A stretch of 60,000 nt of DNA from Symsagittifera roscoffensis (GCF_963678635.1 NC_087064.1:42315165-42375164); one strand, 5' to 3'. Shown: positions 1 to 8,651, numbered from the stretch's first letter. Numbers and translations are program-made. Notes: generated by a model from the letters alone, not told the origin.

Positions 1-155
1 TTCAAGGCTTTTGAAATAAATTTTTAATCAGAACCCAATCGTGTGATAATTAATGAACAAATACAAGATACAAACTCAAACTAAATTTTAAAGTTAAATT
101 ATTATACACAATAAATACAAACAAAAATCAATAAAACTCAACCTCAGTTTCAAAG

Positions 156-410
156 TTATATAAGGTCCAAACACTCCTGCGCTTTCTCTAGTGTTGTTAA
201 CTTCCTTTTTTTCTTTGGCGCTAGACAGAGAGAAGGGGTTAAGTTTTCCAGGTGGTTGCTCACAGTAGCCTCAGGGGTACGCTTTGGAGTTGAGCAACCC
301 GGTTCGTCAAGCCATGGTGATACTACAGGGGAAGGATCAGCTTTCGGGGTAACTACTGATGGTGATTCAGACTGTTCCATTCCCCATAAACGATCAAAAA
401 ATTTCTTCAA
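156..410 (-). CDS. Small protein with SV40-type nuclear localisation motif
   Basis: An 84-residue minus-strand ORF. It is rich in Pro, Ser and Thr. A basic cluster, APKKKRKL, lies about 20 residues from the C-terminus and matches the classical monopartite nuclear localisation pattern. The start overlaps the end of the 394-816 ORF by 17 bases, so the two were probably transcribed together. No family is recognised. It sits at the left edge of the Polinton, where accessory genes are common. The reading frame is intact. A nuclear role is inferred from the motif alone. Confidence 0.5.
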   Translation of the reverse strand: MKKFFDRLWGMEQSESPSVVTPKADPSPVVSPWLDEPGCSTPKRTPEATVSNHLENLTPSLCLAPKKKRKLTTLEKAQECLDLI

Positions 411-816
411 AGTATTCTAACTGGTTTTCACACATCGGAGTAACATCACAATCGTATTTATACAAAAAATTTTTTACTGGTTTTGATAAAGTTGAAATAT
501 CAACCTGAAGAGCAAGAGGCTCGTCAGGATCCGTATTTTTACCAGAAATTGTAAGGTAACTCAAATACTTTATATTCAGTTCTTCGTCTTCCTTTGAAAT
601 TTTTAAGGAAAGTTTACTGAATAAATGTAAAAAAATTTTGGGAATCATAACGTGATGAGTACAAGTCCACTCATCAGAATTGAAACTTTTTTCTTCGTTA
701 ATTATTGCTACAAAATTACCGTGAACGGTTTCATAAAAAATGGTTCTTTCGTGATTGGAATATCCGGCAATAATATAACAAGGCATTTTTAAAGAAAAGT
801 TGGAAGAAAATGACAA
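394..816 (-). CDS. Polinton left-end accessory protein, unknown function
   Basis: A 140-residue minus-strand ORF, intact. Two starts are possible: the first Met at 816, or the Met ten residues further in, before PCYIIAGYSN. The protein mixes beta-prone and hydrophobic segments and has no clear membrane helix. It contains several Cys residues, including C-D-C-D and T-P-M-C near the C-terminus. It is divergent from the plus-strand gene set starting at 1273, with a 456-bp promoter interval between. I do not recognise the family. Confidence 0.5.
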   Translation of the reverse strand: MSFSSNFSLKMPCYIIAGYSNHERTIFYETVHGNFVAIINEEKSFNSDEWTCTHHVMIPKIFLHLFSKLSLKISKEDEELNIKYLSYLTISGKNTDPDEPLALQVDISTLSKPVKNFLYKYDCDVTPMCENQLEYFEEIF

Positions 817-1272
817 ACGTAACGCGGAGAGAAATGAAACTGAAATGAATTGTGAAAACGCCTCAAGAGATTAAAATAGGGATTGGTTCTTCTAAAATTA
901 GAAATTTCAAGACCTCCTATGTAATTTTTAATCAATTTAATAAGGGAGGGCGTGTAAAATATTTATGTTACCTTGCGTGGTATTCTATGTTTATCTAAAT
1001 TGCATTCAAACAAATAGCTTGTATCAAAAATAACGTTTAAACATTGTGACCTTTAACACCCATTAAAATTCTTATCAGTTGTACATGCACAAAATACTTA
1101 TCCATTTGAACTAAATTGAAATCCAATATCTTTGCGATATAAAGTACATGTGTATATAAATTAAAATAGATACAACGCCGCTTTCTTTTGCAGACATATA
1201 CAATCAATCGGAACCATTCATTTCTTTCTATTCAGTTTTGAATCAAGTTACTTTGAATATTTACTCGTTACA
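817..1272. promoter_or_regulatory. Divergent promoter interval
   Basis: Noncoding interval between the leftward (394-816) and rightward (1273-) gene groups. On the plus strand a TATATAAA box lies at 1153-1160, about 115 bp before the first ATG. On the minus strand an AT-rich TATTTTAA element (871-878) lies just downstream of a CCAAT box (ATTGG on the plus strand at 882-886), about 55 bp before the leftward start. These suggest two Pol II core promoters. No other structure was seen. Confidence 0.45.
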
Positions 1273-1692
1273 ATGAATAAAACCAAAACAAGCACCACAG
1301 CAAATGCAGATAAAGATTTTGGCGATTGCTATTTTGATATTTCGGAAAACAGTAAAAGACTAGTGCGTGCTACATTGAAAACATATGACCAAACTGGAAC
1401 TTATGTATTCTTGAAAGTTTTCAAAAAAGCAACTGAAGGCGCTGAATTTGAATGTGTACAAAGACTTTCCTTAAGCAGCGAAGAATTTTCAAAATTACTA
1501 AAGTCGGGAAAGTCAATCCGAGAGCAAACAAGTGAAATTTCTGATACTGTTGAAAACAAAGACAAACCACAATCTAACTGTAAACGAGAAGGAAATCTTA
1601 ACTTTCCTCGAACACAAACGATTTCAAGCACGACTAGAATTAATTTTCCTTTACAAAATGGCAGAAGCTATGTTCGAAGTTGTGTTACCTGA
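1273..1692 (+). CDS. PC4-like single-stranded DNA-binding protein (putative)
   Basis: An intact 139-residue ORF. Residues 15-80 follow the pattern of the transcription coactivator PC4/Sub1 fold: an aromatic strand (CYFDISENSKRLVRATL), a long beta hairpin with alternating hydrophobics (TYVFLKVFKK), then a short basic turn and a helix containing LSLSSEEFSKLLKSGKSI. PC4 domains bind single-stranded or melted DNA. In a Polinton this could serve replication or late transcription. The C-terminal 50 residues are basic and Ser/Thr-rich. It is the first gene downstream of the TATA box at 1153. Its 3' end overlaps the next ORF, which starts at 1658. The assignment rests on pattern only. Confidence 0.5.
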   Translation: MNKTKTSTTANADKDFGDCYFDISENSKRLVRATLKTYDQTGTYVFLKVFKKATEGAEFECVQRLSLSSEEFSKLLKSGKSIREQTSEISDTVENKDKPQSNCKREGNLNFPRTQTISSTTRINFPLQNGRSYVRSCVT

Positions 1693-2445
1693 TTATTTCA
1701 AAAAATTTCAACCAAATTTCAAATTTGTTATCACTGAAAAAATTCCTAATTTATCAACTTTTAAAAATTATGCTTTCGGAAGCCACTTCAAATCTGAATA
1801 TTGCCCTTTTTCAGTCGAGAATGAAAAAAAATTCATTACCATATATTGATTCAAGTAGATTCAGAGGAACAATTAAATCAATTTTTTCCTTCCCAAAAAT
1901 GTTTCAGTGTTCCTTGTATTTTCACTTACTTCAAATACTTAGTTTCTCCTGCTAAAGATGTCAAAGGAAACGGTGAGTTATTTGACAAGCTTAAACTAGC
2001 TCTCACTTATTCAGCACAACCTGTTGCAGCCAATCTCGATTTGTTAGATTTCACTGCAATCAAAAAACGTTTACCCAATTTATTGCTTTCTGCAACATCA
2101 TCTAACAAACAAACTTCACCAAATCAAAACGTTTGCAAGAAATCTCCGGCCGTTGGGGGACAGAAACGAATTGATAATACAGTTACGCCTGCTGCATCGT
2201 CGACGTCAAACAAATCCGTAAGAATTTCGACTTCAGTTTCAAAGAAACATACAGAAAGCAGACATGTTCAAACAGATGAGATGAATACAGAAACTTTGAA
2301 AAGATTTGAAAGTTTAATTAATGGACCCCATTCTGCCGCTTTTTGCAAAATAATGGATATTTTGACAAGTGGATATGGAAAACTTGATGTAGATACTGAT
2401 GTGCTATTTGTGAAATTTATTGTTGAAGAGAAAGTTAAGTTTTAA
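1658..2445 (+). pseudogene. Unknown Polinton protein split by frameshift at an A8 run
   Basis: Starts at ATG 1658 (MAEAMFEVVLPDYF) inside the end of the preceding gene. It reads to a stop at 1847-1849. The -1 frame then stays open from before the stop to 2445. The frame change coincides with a run of eight A at 1824-1831. The N-terminal part is hydrophobic and aromatic. The middle is Ser/Thr/Lys-rich and probably disordered. The last 50 residues look folded (RFESLINGPHSAAFCKIMDI). The break may be an indel, a sequencing error at a homopolymer, or ribosomal slippage. No family is recognised. Confidence 0.5.
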
Positions 2446-2492
2446 TTGATACTTTTCATTATTCCCTTTTTATTATATTGAGTTCAGTAAAC

Positions 2493-2900
2493 ATGATTTC
2501 AACTTTCGATTTAAAACTCATTCATGAAATTTTTATAGACTTAAAATCACAATATCCAGACAAATCAGTCAGATTTCAGTATTTTTTAGCCACTTGTTTG
2601 TATTTGGATGCTGATATTAAATTGGATTTTGTTTTGAAAAACAGACCATATGGTGGTTTAATTGGAATAGACAATTCGTCGCTCGACAAACACTTGAAAC
2701 ATTTCAAATTTCTTAGAATACATGCTATATTGCATGACGCAGCGGGATATTTGCAAGAAAAAAATCATACCGGTCCTGGGTACACATATGTTTTGCCTTG
2801 TCCAATAAAAAACTGTTATCTGGGTCACGTGACAGGTATTGCGTTTTGCTTATTTCTTAAAGCATTCAAACCAAAGTTATTTCGTTTGTTGGAATGTTGA
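2493..2900 (+). CDS. Conserved Polinton-type protein, unknown function
   Basis: Intact ORF of 135 residues from ATG 2493. An earlier TTG at 2478 is unlikely to be used in a eukaryote. It carries the segment RIHAILHDAAGYLQEKNHTG followed by a Gly-rich turn PGYTYVLP, then a Cys/His cluster (C at PCPIKNCYLGH). I believe similar HDAxG...GPGY proteins precede the RNase H-like gene in other animal Polintons, but this is from memory and unchecked. It lies directly upstream of the 2910 gene (9-bp gap), suggesting co-transcription. A structural or nucleic-acid role cannot be told apart from sequence alone. Confidence 0.5.
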   Translation: MISTFDLKLIHEIFIDLKSQYPDKSVRFQYFLATCLYLDADIKLDFVLKNRPYGGLIGIDNSSLDKHLKHFKFLRIHAILHDAAGYLQEKNHTGPGYTYVLPCPIKNCYLGHVTGIAFCLFLKAFKPKLFRLLEC

Positions 2901-2909
2901 GTGAAAATC

Positions 2910-3779
2910 ATGTTAACCCAAAGAAAGAAAACTAAAAAATTGTTTTTCAACCATCTCATTATTTTAGATATTGAAGGATTTAAATGTGGCAAGAAACCTT
3001 TGATCATAAAGGAACTTTCCGTTTGCTCTGCTAATACAATTGATACAATTCATTTTCTGCCACCAGTCCAATTCAACAATTTATCAAAAGAAGAGAAAAA
3101 AGCGTACAATTGGGTATCTAAATTTCTACACGGGCTTCGTTGGGACGAAGGTGAATACCCTTACTCATACTTGGATCAAATTTTTGACAGCATTCGTTTG
3201 AGGAACCCAAATTCCCATTTTTTTGCTAAAGGTACACAAAAATCTGTTTTATTAGCTGAATACTTGAAATTACCCGTGACAAATTTGGAAGATTTTGGCT
3301 GCCCAAAGATTGAACAGTTATTGGGTCAAGAAAAACATATTTGCAAACGACATTCTCATTTACTTCCCTCACATCAATTATTAAAGCATTGTACCCGTAG
3401 AAAATCCATAGTTTTTTTTCCGATTGGTTACAAAATGAACTGTCCAATGATGCAAACAACCTTATCTCCAAATTTGGTGGTTTACGCTTCAATGACTAAT
3501 CAGAGTCCTGAAAACAATTTAACACCAAGAATTAAAGTTACTCTTACGCGGACAGGCATCTTAGATTGTCGAGGAAAACCTCTCCTGCAAAAACTCGAAC
3601 AAATTACACTGAACGATATCGAAATCGATAATTTACGGAAATTTTTTACAGTTCTTGACTACTTTCACCTGTACAATGTCCAGACTCCAGGAATTTCGGC
3701 AGTCAATTCCGTTGTTCAATCTCAACCTGGAAGGGCTGCAACCTCAGCTGGGAGAGAGAAGACAAATCCATTTGCATGA
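2910..3779 (+). CDS. RNase H-fold / DEDD exonuclease-like protein (putative)
   Basis: Intact 289-residue ORF from ATG 2910. Near the N-terminus is a hydrophobic strand ending in LDIEGF (D20, E22), as in ExoI of DEDD nucleases, followed by a second strand IIKELSV. Residues 104-132 (FFAKGTQK...LEDFGCPK, D128) resemble the ExoII region. A Cys/His pair follows (C145, H148), then a CTRRKS segment near the usual ExoIII position. The last 120 residues are different and may form another domain. A 3'-5' exonuclease or junction-processing role is inference. The 3' end overlaps the next ORF by about 100 bases. Neighbours fit a replication/packaging operon. Confidence 0.45.
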   Translation: MLTQRKKTKKLFFNHLIILDIEGFKCGKKPLIIKELSVCSANTIDTIHFLPPVQFNNLSKEEKKAYNWVSKFLHGLRWDEGEYPYSYLDQIFDSIRLRNPNSHFFAKGTQKSVLLAEYLKLPVTNLEDFGCPKIEQLLGQEKHICKRHSHLLPSHQLLKHCTRRKSIVFFPIGYKMNCPMMQTTLSPNLVVYASMTNQSPENNLTPRIKVTLTRTGILDCRGKPLLQKLEQITLNDIEIDNLRKFFTVLDYFHLYNVQTPGISAVNSVVQSQPGRAATSAGREKTNPFA

Positions 3780-3975
3780 CCATCAGCTTCCGGCTGAACT
3801 GAAAGAATTAGTCAAAACTGATAACGTTGAGGAAATACATTTAGTTCAAGCCACTATCAGAGTTGCTGCTCATTTTGTTGTAAAGTTCAAATCTAATTGT
3901 AACCATGACAAATTCACAAAATATGAGTTTTTCTTCATTGAACGAGGAGTTGATTTGCCTGTTGAAAAGAAATGA
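3676..3975 (+). CDS. Small Polinton protein, unknown function
   Basis: A 99-residue ORF from ATG 3676, beginning inside the 3' end of the preceding gene in another frame. The protein has an N-terminal Gln/Leu-rich stretch, then LPAELKELVKTDNVEEIHL and an alternating hydrophobic segment (VAAHFVVKFKS). No family is recognised. A decayed segment with a related LPxEL motif follows at 4073-4186. An AATAAA polyadenylation signal occurs about 35 bp after the stop (near 4010), which may end the early transcript. Confidence 0.45.
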   Translation: MSRLQEFRQSIPLFNLNLEGLQPQLGERRQIHLHDHQLPAELKELVKTDNVEEIHLVQATIRVAAHFVVKFKSNCNHDKFTKYEFFFIERGVDLPVEKK

Positions 3976-4007
3976 CGAATCACATATATATACCAAATTT
4001 TGTGAAT

Positions 4008-4020
4008 CATAATAAATATA
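4008..4020 (+). terminator. Polyadenylation signal AATAAA
   Basis: AATAAA within a T-rich context (ATAATAAATATATTT) about 35 bp after the stop at 3975. It is the obvious 3' processing signal for the upstream Polinton genes. No cleavage site can be proven. Confidence 0.35.
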
Positions 4021-4072
4021 TTTATTGATTGTCTTCATTTTCTTTTGATCTTGTGTGATTACTAGTTGCTAA

Positions 4073-4186
4073 AATGTGAGTTTAACAGGTGAGAATTTAC
4101 CAAAAGAGTTATTAGACGAAATCAGTACCGGAAACGTAGAAAAAATTGTTCGGATACTTCTGACAGACAAAAACATAGCAAGATAA
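4073..4186 (+). pseudogene. ORF remnant related to the 3676-3975 gene
   Basis: A short open segment without an ATG reads GENLPKELLDEISTGNVEKI and ends at TAA 4184-4186. It resembles LPAELKELVKTDNVEEI of the gene just upstream: LPxEL, then about six residues, then NVE. It looks like a partial tandem duplication or the remains of a separate paralogue. A splice-acceptor-like TTTAACAG immediately precedes it. Confidence 0.35.
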
Positions 4187-4297
4187 ATAATAAAATACAA
4201 ACCAAACGGCAATAGATCAGAGAGAAAAAAGGCGACTGGTATGCAGTTGTAACTATCAACCTTGATACAAATAAGCAAAAAAAGTCTTCCAGTAAAC

Positions 4298-4588
4298 ATG
4301 GAAATTGAAGAAACCACCACTGTTGAGAACAATGATTGCGACTTTGTAGACATTGGTGGTGCCGAACAGTCTTTATCTCACGAAAACAGATCTTGGAAAA
4401 TTTGTAATTCTGTTTCTCTTCCGTCTGCAGAAGTTGTCTTTTTCACACAAGTCTGTTTCATTTTCATTTTGCTCTCTTTATCTATTTCAAAATTGTCTTT
4501 TTACAATCTTAGTTGTGACGAGACTGCCATTTGGCTTTCAATACTATCCAGTACAGTTGGTTACATGTTACCCAATCCCAAGTTATAA
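4298..4588 (+). CDS. Small two-helix membrane protein
   Basis: A 96-residue ORF from ATG 4298. The N-terminal 40 residues are acidic and hydrophilic. A hydrophobic segment (about residues 45-70, VVFFTQVCFIFILLSLSISK) is followed by a polar turn, then a second hydrophobic stretch ending in WLSILSSTVGYMLPNPKL. A C-terminal W-x-S-x-L-S...G...PNP signature is, to my recollection, typical of a small Polinton protein encoded just before the packaging ATPase. It may act in virion membrane or lipid association; that is inference. It ends 2 bp before the ATPase start. The frame is intact. Confidence 0.55.
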   Translation: MEIEETTTVENNDCDFVDIGGAEQSLSHENRSWKICNSVSLPSAEVVFFTQVCFIFILLSLSISKLSFYNLSCDETAIWLSILSSTVGYMLPNPKL

Positions 4589-4590
4589 TA

Positions 4591-5246
4591 ATGAATAAGA
4601 TCATTTCAACAAAAGATCGTCTGTTTATGTCCGTTTCAGGTCCCTCGGGATCTGGCAAAACTGATTTAATTTTTCAAATGTTTCTCAAAGGTACATTCTA
4701 TCCATCATATAACAAGATATTTTATTTTTATCTTCACGATCAACCCAAATACCGTTCCTTTGTTTCTCACAACAAATTTGATATTGAATTTATAAAATTG
4801 TCCAGCTTTGAAATTGTTAATAACTTAAGGGATTGTATGATTGTCTTTGATGATACCTGTGAAGAAATTTTTAATGAAAAAGATTTTGTTAAATTAGCTA
4901 CAGCAGGCCGACATAAAAATGTTCATGTTATTTATGTCAAGCACTATTTATTTCAGCAAAGTAAGCAATCACGTACAATAGATTTGAATACAACTCACTT
5001 AATTATTTAGGCAGACAGTTGAATAATGCAAAATTCCTCCGTCATGCGTATCAGTTGGCAACGAAAGAAGATTTCGGTCATCTGTTGATAGACTTGGATC
5101 CCAAAACTTCAGAATGTCTTCGTTATTCGTCAAACATAGTTCCACCATCACCAACCATTTTCTATTTACCATCCTCAAAAGCAGTTATCACATCTCTTGA
5201 AAATGAAAGAGAAAGAATTATGTATTTTGAAGCAAATGCTCAATAG
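4591..5246 (+). pseudogene. A32-like genome packaging ATPase, frameshifted
   Basis: FtsK/HerA superfamily ATPase, which drives DNA into capsids in Polintons, adenovirus-like elements and large DNA viruses. The start is ATG 4591. Walker A is GPSGSGKT (residues 17-24) and Walker B is MIVFDD (D87, D88). The first frame ends at TAG 5008-5010 after 139 residues. The conserved C-terminal part (HAYQLATKEDFGHLLIDLDP) continues in another frame to 5246. One base appears missing in the AT-rich stretch around 4995-5008. The Walker motifs are intact. The end overlaps the start of the next gene (ATG 5236). Confidence 0.88.
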
Positions 5247-5493
5247 TCGCCATTGTAGATCAATTTTGACAGGAGCTGATTCAAATTTTATTAGATTTCT
5301 TTGCGATTGTTTTGTGAATGTTTTTCTGGGACATGTTCCAGCTAACAAAAGTTTCATCGAGAGTAAGAAAATACCATTTGGAAAAATTGTTGACCCTAAG
5401 TTTAGTATCCGAGAAAAACGAAAAGTTTTGGCAAACAATATTTCTCTGGTTAAATCAATCGGAGAATCGTGTTACATTTACCTGAAAAACTAG
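5236..5493 (+). CDS. Conserved small Polinton protein (NVxxGxVP type)
   Basis: Intact 85-residue ORF. The start ATG 5236 overlaps the stop of the ATPase reading frame, a typical tight Polinton arrangement. The pattern is a helix, then CFVNVFLGHVPAN, then a basic helix (SIREKRKVLANN) and a short C-terminal helix. I recall a family of about 100 residues with an EN-V-L-x-G-x-V-P-L core next to the ATPase in many Polintons and virus-like integrations. Its function is unknown. The all-helical basic character suggests a DNA-binding or scaffold role, which is inference. Confidence 0.6.
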   Translation: MLNSRHCRSILTGADSNFIRFLCDCFVNVFLGHVPANKSFIESKKIPFGKIVDPKFSIREKRKVLANNISLVKSIGESCYIYLKN

Positions 5494-5503
5494 AACCTCA
5501 GGC

Positions 5504-6440
5504 ATGTATGCTGAAGAATTCATCCTCATTCCTCGAAAAACATATGCTCCAGATGAAAAAACTGCACCTCAATCTCAAATCCTTCATAATCCATTGATTA
5601 ACGACAAATCATCTCAACTCAATTACATACAACGATTTCGTGAACGAAATATCAGCCGTGACTCTTCACCACCATTAAACCCAACATCTCCTATTCCTTT
5701 AACCCCTAATAATGTAGTACCAAATCTTCGAAAAAGAAATTTATCTGCACTTACTAATTTCAGTGATGATGGTGATGATGAAGCAGAAAAAAATTTTGAA
5801 TCATACAATTCACTGCAGCAGACAAGCTCAAAGAGAACAGAAAAAAAATGATGAAAAAAGTAATGGAAAAACCGCTGAAGTGTTTCGAAAGGTTATGGAA
5901 TCCATTCAAGAGCTATTGGAAGCTAATAAATTGGAAAGGGCAAACATCGTGCTAAAGCAGTTGTTCAAAGTTGAATCCTTGACTTTAGACGTTGACGGAT
6001 ATGTTTTAATTCAAGGAAAACCAACACTCGTTAAAATTGAATCCTTTTTGTACGATACACAGCAAAACACAAAAAAACTTGAGGGTGTTTTTTATCCACA
6101 AATTTTGAAAGAACTGAATCTTGATCCTAGCTTAGTGTCCAACACTTATGCCAAACAGATTCTCCGCTCGCTTAAGAGCGAAGCAGCTAAGCCCTCAACT
6201 TCTTCCTCCTTCGTCTCCGACGACAACCCGACAACTGAGTACTCGAAGAGATCAAAACCCTCCTCTTCGAAGACTCGATCGACAACTCGCAAACCCAAAA
6301 CCAAGCAATCCGACAAAAGAAAAACCCAGAAAAAAGAATTTTTCCCCACCACCAACGACGACGATGACAAAAACTATGAAAGCAGTAAAGAATCGTTTGG
6401 GACGACGTCAACAAAAGAATGGAAATCCTACTATCAGTGA
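5504..6440 (+). pseudogene. Conserved Polinton structural/core protein, frameshifted at an A8 run
   Basis: Starts at ATG 5504 (MYAEEFILIPRKTY), ten bases after the preceding stop. The first frame ends at TGA 5849-5851, directly after eight A residues (5841-5848). The -1 frame is then open through 6440. The second part has a helical block and a beta-hairpin core (LDVDGYVLIQGKPTLVKI). A long Ser/Thr/Lys/Arg-rich basic tail follows (6180-6440), rich in Pro and acidic patches and probably DNA-binding. I recall this N-terminal 'xIP+xxY' plus 'DGxVxxxG' layout from other Polintons, where it precedes or follows the capsid genes. The tail overlaps the integrase start. Confidence 0.55.
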
Positions 6441-7371
6441 AGAAAAAAAACTCAAATTACTCTACACGAAAGGTCCAGCTGCATTTGGTAGCGTTAAAAA
6501 TTTAACAAATGCTAGTCAACTCTCACCAAAAAAAGTTTAAAAGTTTCTCAGATCTCAATCATCACATACAAAATATGGATTGTTTCGTAAAACATATCCT
6601 CGGCTAAAAGTGATTGTTAACGATATCAACGAAATTTGGTCTCTTGACTTGGCTTATGTTGATAAATTGGCTAAATATAACCGAGGGGTACGATATTTGT
6701 TAGTTGCTGTCGATTGTCTCTCTCGCTACTTACGAGTGGAACCCCTGAAGACCAAATATGGTAAGGAAACAACCGAAGCTTTCAAAAAAATGATCAAAAC
6801 AAAACAACCAAAAAAAGTTTGGGTTGACAAAGGCACCGAGTTTAAAGGAGAGTTCGAAAAGTTATGTACTAAACGAGAAATCATCAAATACAATACTCAC
6901 AGTGAAAAAAAATCAGCGTTTGCCGAAAGAAACATTCGATCGCTGAAAAGTATTATGTACAAATACTTGGAGTTTGAATGGACTTACAGTTATATTGAAA
7001 AATTACAAAGTTTTGTTCAAACGATTAACTCACGCGTTAATAGAGTAACAAAATTGGCTCCAAACAAGGTCACAAGAAAACTTGTACCTGCTTTAGTTTC
7101 ATTAATTGCAAACAGTTCATCGAAGTTGGTACAGAAACCAAAATTTTATGTTGGTGACTATGTGCGAATAGCGAAGACTGACTTACCTTTTAGAAAAGGT
7201 TACAAGCAGATTTTTACAGACGAAGTTTTTGAAATAGTTGCCCTTCCTACTGTAAACCCTCCAACATACAGTCTCATTGATGCGGAAAAGGAAGAAATCA
7301 GCGGAAAATTTTATGAAAAAGAACTTAGTTTAATTGGAAACAAAGCTGATTATAACGAAAATGGGCAGTGA
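6364..7371 (+). pseudogene. Retroviral-type (DDE) integrase with in-frame stop
   Basis: The integrase inserts the element into host DNA. An N-terminal segment (LYTKGPAAFGSVKNL) is separated from the core by an in-frame TAA at 6538-6540. The catalytic core has D in SLDLAY (about 6646), D in WVDKGTEF (about 6826) and E in FAERNIRSLK (about 6925), roughly 33 residues apart for the last pair. The C-terminal domain (FYVGDYVRI...FYEKELSLI) is the SH3-like fold usual in Polintons. The start could be ATG 6364 or 6376; both overlap the upstream gene. The stop at 7369-7371 overlaps the start of the next gene. Apart from the stop, the core is complete. Confidence 0.92.
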
Positions 7372-8230
7372 TGAGTTTACTGTACATTTGATTTCAACAG
7401 CATCAATGGATTATTTCCCAGACAACACTTTGGCCAGTTTTAGAAATTTTTGTAAAGAAGAAATAGCTTTAGACGGAGATTGGAGAGTTGCTCTCTCAGA
7501 AATAATTTTCCCCACAAAATTTAACATTGTTACTGATGAGGAATTTACGTACTTCAGAGCATCCGAAGTAGTAGCCAGTAAATCCAACGCTGGCAATCGG
7601 AATACAATTTCCAGACCCTACTATGGCGAAAAAGTTTTTATCAAATCAGGAGAGTACACTTTTATAGAACAATTGATTAATGAGATAAAAACAAAACTCA
7701 AAGACAAAATTCATTTTGATGCGAGTCCTCAAGAAATCACGAATAGCATGAGCATTTGGATGAACGCAAATGAAGGAATCTCATTCCCAAGTCCCCAAAT
7801 ACCCAGTCTGTTAGGATACAATGCAAAGCTTGATGAGAACGGTGAATATCACATTGGTTACAAAATGATACCCTCCTTCGATGCATCTTATGAGGGAAAC
7901 GAACTTTACGAATCTCATTTCCCATATGACTTATCAAGTGGGACAAGTCTAATTTTTGTCTATATTGACATTATTCAATACCAAACTGTTGGTGATGCAA
8001 AGGCCCCATTGTTACGCGTCATTGATTCAAATAGACGCATCAAAAATGGTAGTGCCTGCAGCATTGAACCTAATCATCGAAAAAACTTCACTAATTTAGA
8101 CTACAAAAAATTATTCACTTCATCTGTACAATCAATATCGGTACAGTTGCGCACAGAAACTGGAAGACTAGTGCCCTTTGCAGGAACTGGTAAAGTTGTG
8201 TTGACTCTAAAATTCAAGCGCTTTGATTGA
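7361..8230 (+). CDS. Penton-like / minor capsid protein
   Basis: Intact 289-residue ORF from ATG 7361, whose start overlaps the integrase stop. The N-terminus (FTVHLISTASMDYFPDNTL followed by WRVALSEI) matches the start I associate with the single jelly-roll minor capsid protein of Polintons: a strand, a Ser/Asn turn, FPxNT, then a Trp-x-Val-x-Leu-x-Glu-Ile strand. The C-terminus (VPFAGTGKVVLTLKFKRF) is also typical, with a Pro-Phe-x-x-G turn and a final strand. It would form pentamers at virion vertices, next to the hexon encoded downstream. The complete frame is notable, since neighbours on both sides are broken. Confidence 0.72.
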   Translation: MGSDEFTVHLISTASMDYFPDNTLASFRNFCKEEIALDGDWRVALSEIIFPTKFNIVTDEEFTYFRASEVVASKSNAGNRNTISRPYYGEKVFIKSGEYTFIEQLINEIKTKLKDKIHFDASPQEITNSMSIWMNANEGISFPSPQIPSLLGYNAKLDENGEYHIGYKMIPSFDASYEGNELYESHFPYDLSSGTSLIFVYIDIIQYQTVGDAKAPLLRVIDSNRRIKNGSACSIEPNHRKNFTNLDYKKLFTSSVQSISVQLRTETGRLVPFAGTGKVVLTLKFKRFD

Positions 8231-8236
8231 AAACCA

Positions 8237-8651
8237 ATGGAACAATATTATGCAAAGCAAGCTTCACTTCCTCATTTCTCTGGACACTACCGACAACGCG
8301 GCAGTGGATTTGGCTGCTGGTATTGGTCGTGTTGCTATACCGTTTGCACGACGGGTTATTCTACCGGCTGCGAAAAAACTGGGCAGAGAACTTTTGATGA
8401 GTGCAGCGCCAGAACTAATTGATGTCGCTATGAAAAAGAAGTCTCCTAAACAAGCATTGAAAAACACTGTCACAAAAACTGCAAGAAAACAACTCGGTGG
8501 TGGTAGACGTCGTCGTCGAAAGACACCAATGAATGGATTACGAAGAAGAAGGTCAGTAGGGGCTCGAAAAAGAAAAACAACCATTCGAAGAAAAACCAGA
8601 CCAGTGAGAAGTCGAGCAGATTTTTTCTCAAACATAAAAAATGATCGCTAA
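8237..8651 (+). pseudogene. Basic core / pVI-pX-like protein, frameshifted
   Basis: ATG 8237 opens a frame with MEQYYAK...QRGSGFG, after which the family-like sequence continues in the +1 frame (IGRVAIPFARR...) to 8651. One extra base near 8312-8316 explains the break. The middle is amphipathic and Ala-rich (LGRELLMSAAPELIDV). The tail is extremely Arg/Lys-rich (GGGRRRRRK and RRRRSVGARKRK), as expected for a virion DNA-condensing or membrane-active minor core protein comparable to adenovirus pVI/pX. The 3' end overlaps the major capsid start at 8641. An alternative TTG start at 8223 in the second frame is unlikely. Confidence 0.7.

Noticed and set aside
1-155. Polinton terminal inverted repeat
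   Set aside because: No reverse-complement match to the right side (16.6-19 kb) could be seen by eye.
6146-6414. Minus-strand ORFs opposite the basic tail
   Set aside because: They are mirror images of the Ser/Lys/Arg-rich plus-strand coding region.
8264-8635. 123-codon minus-strand ORF
   Set aside because: Shadow of the Arg-rich core protein on the plus strand.
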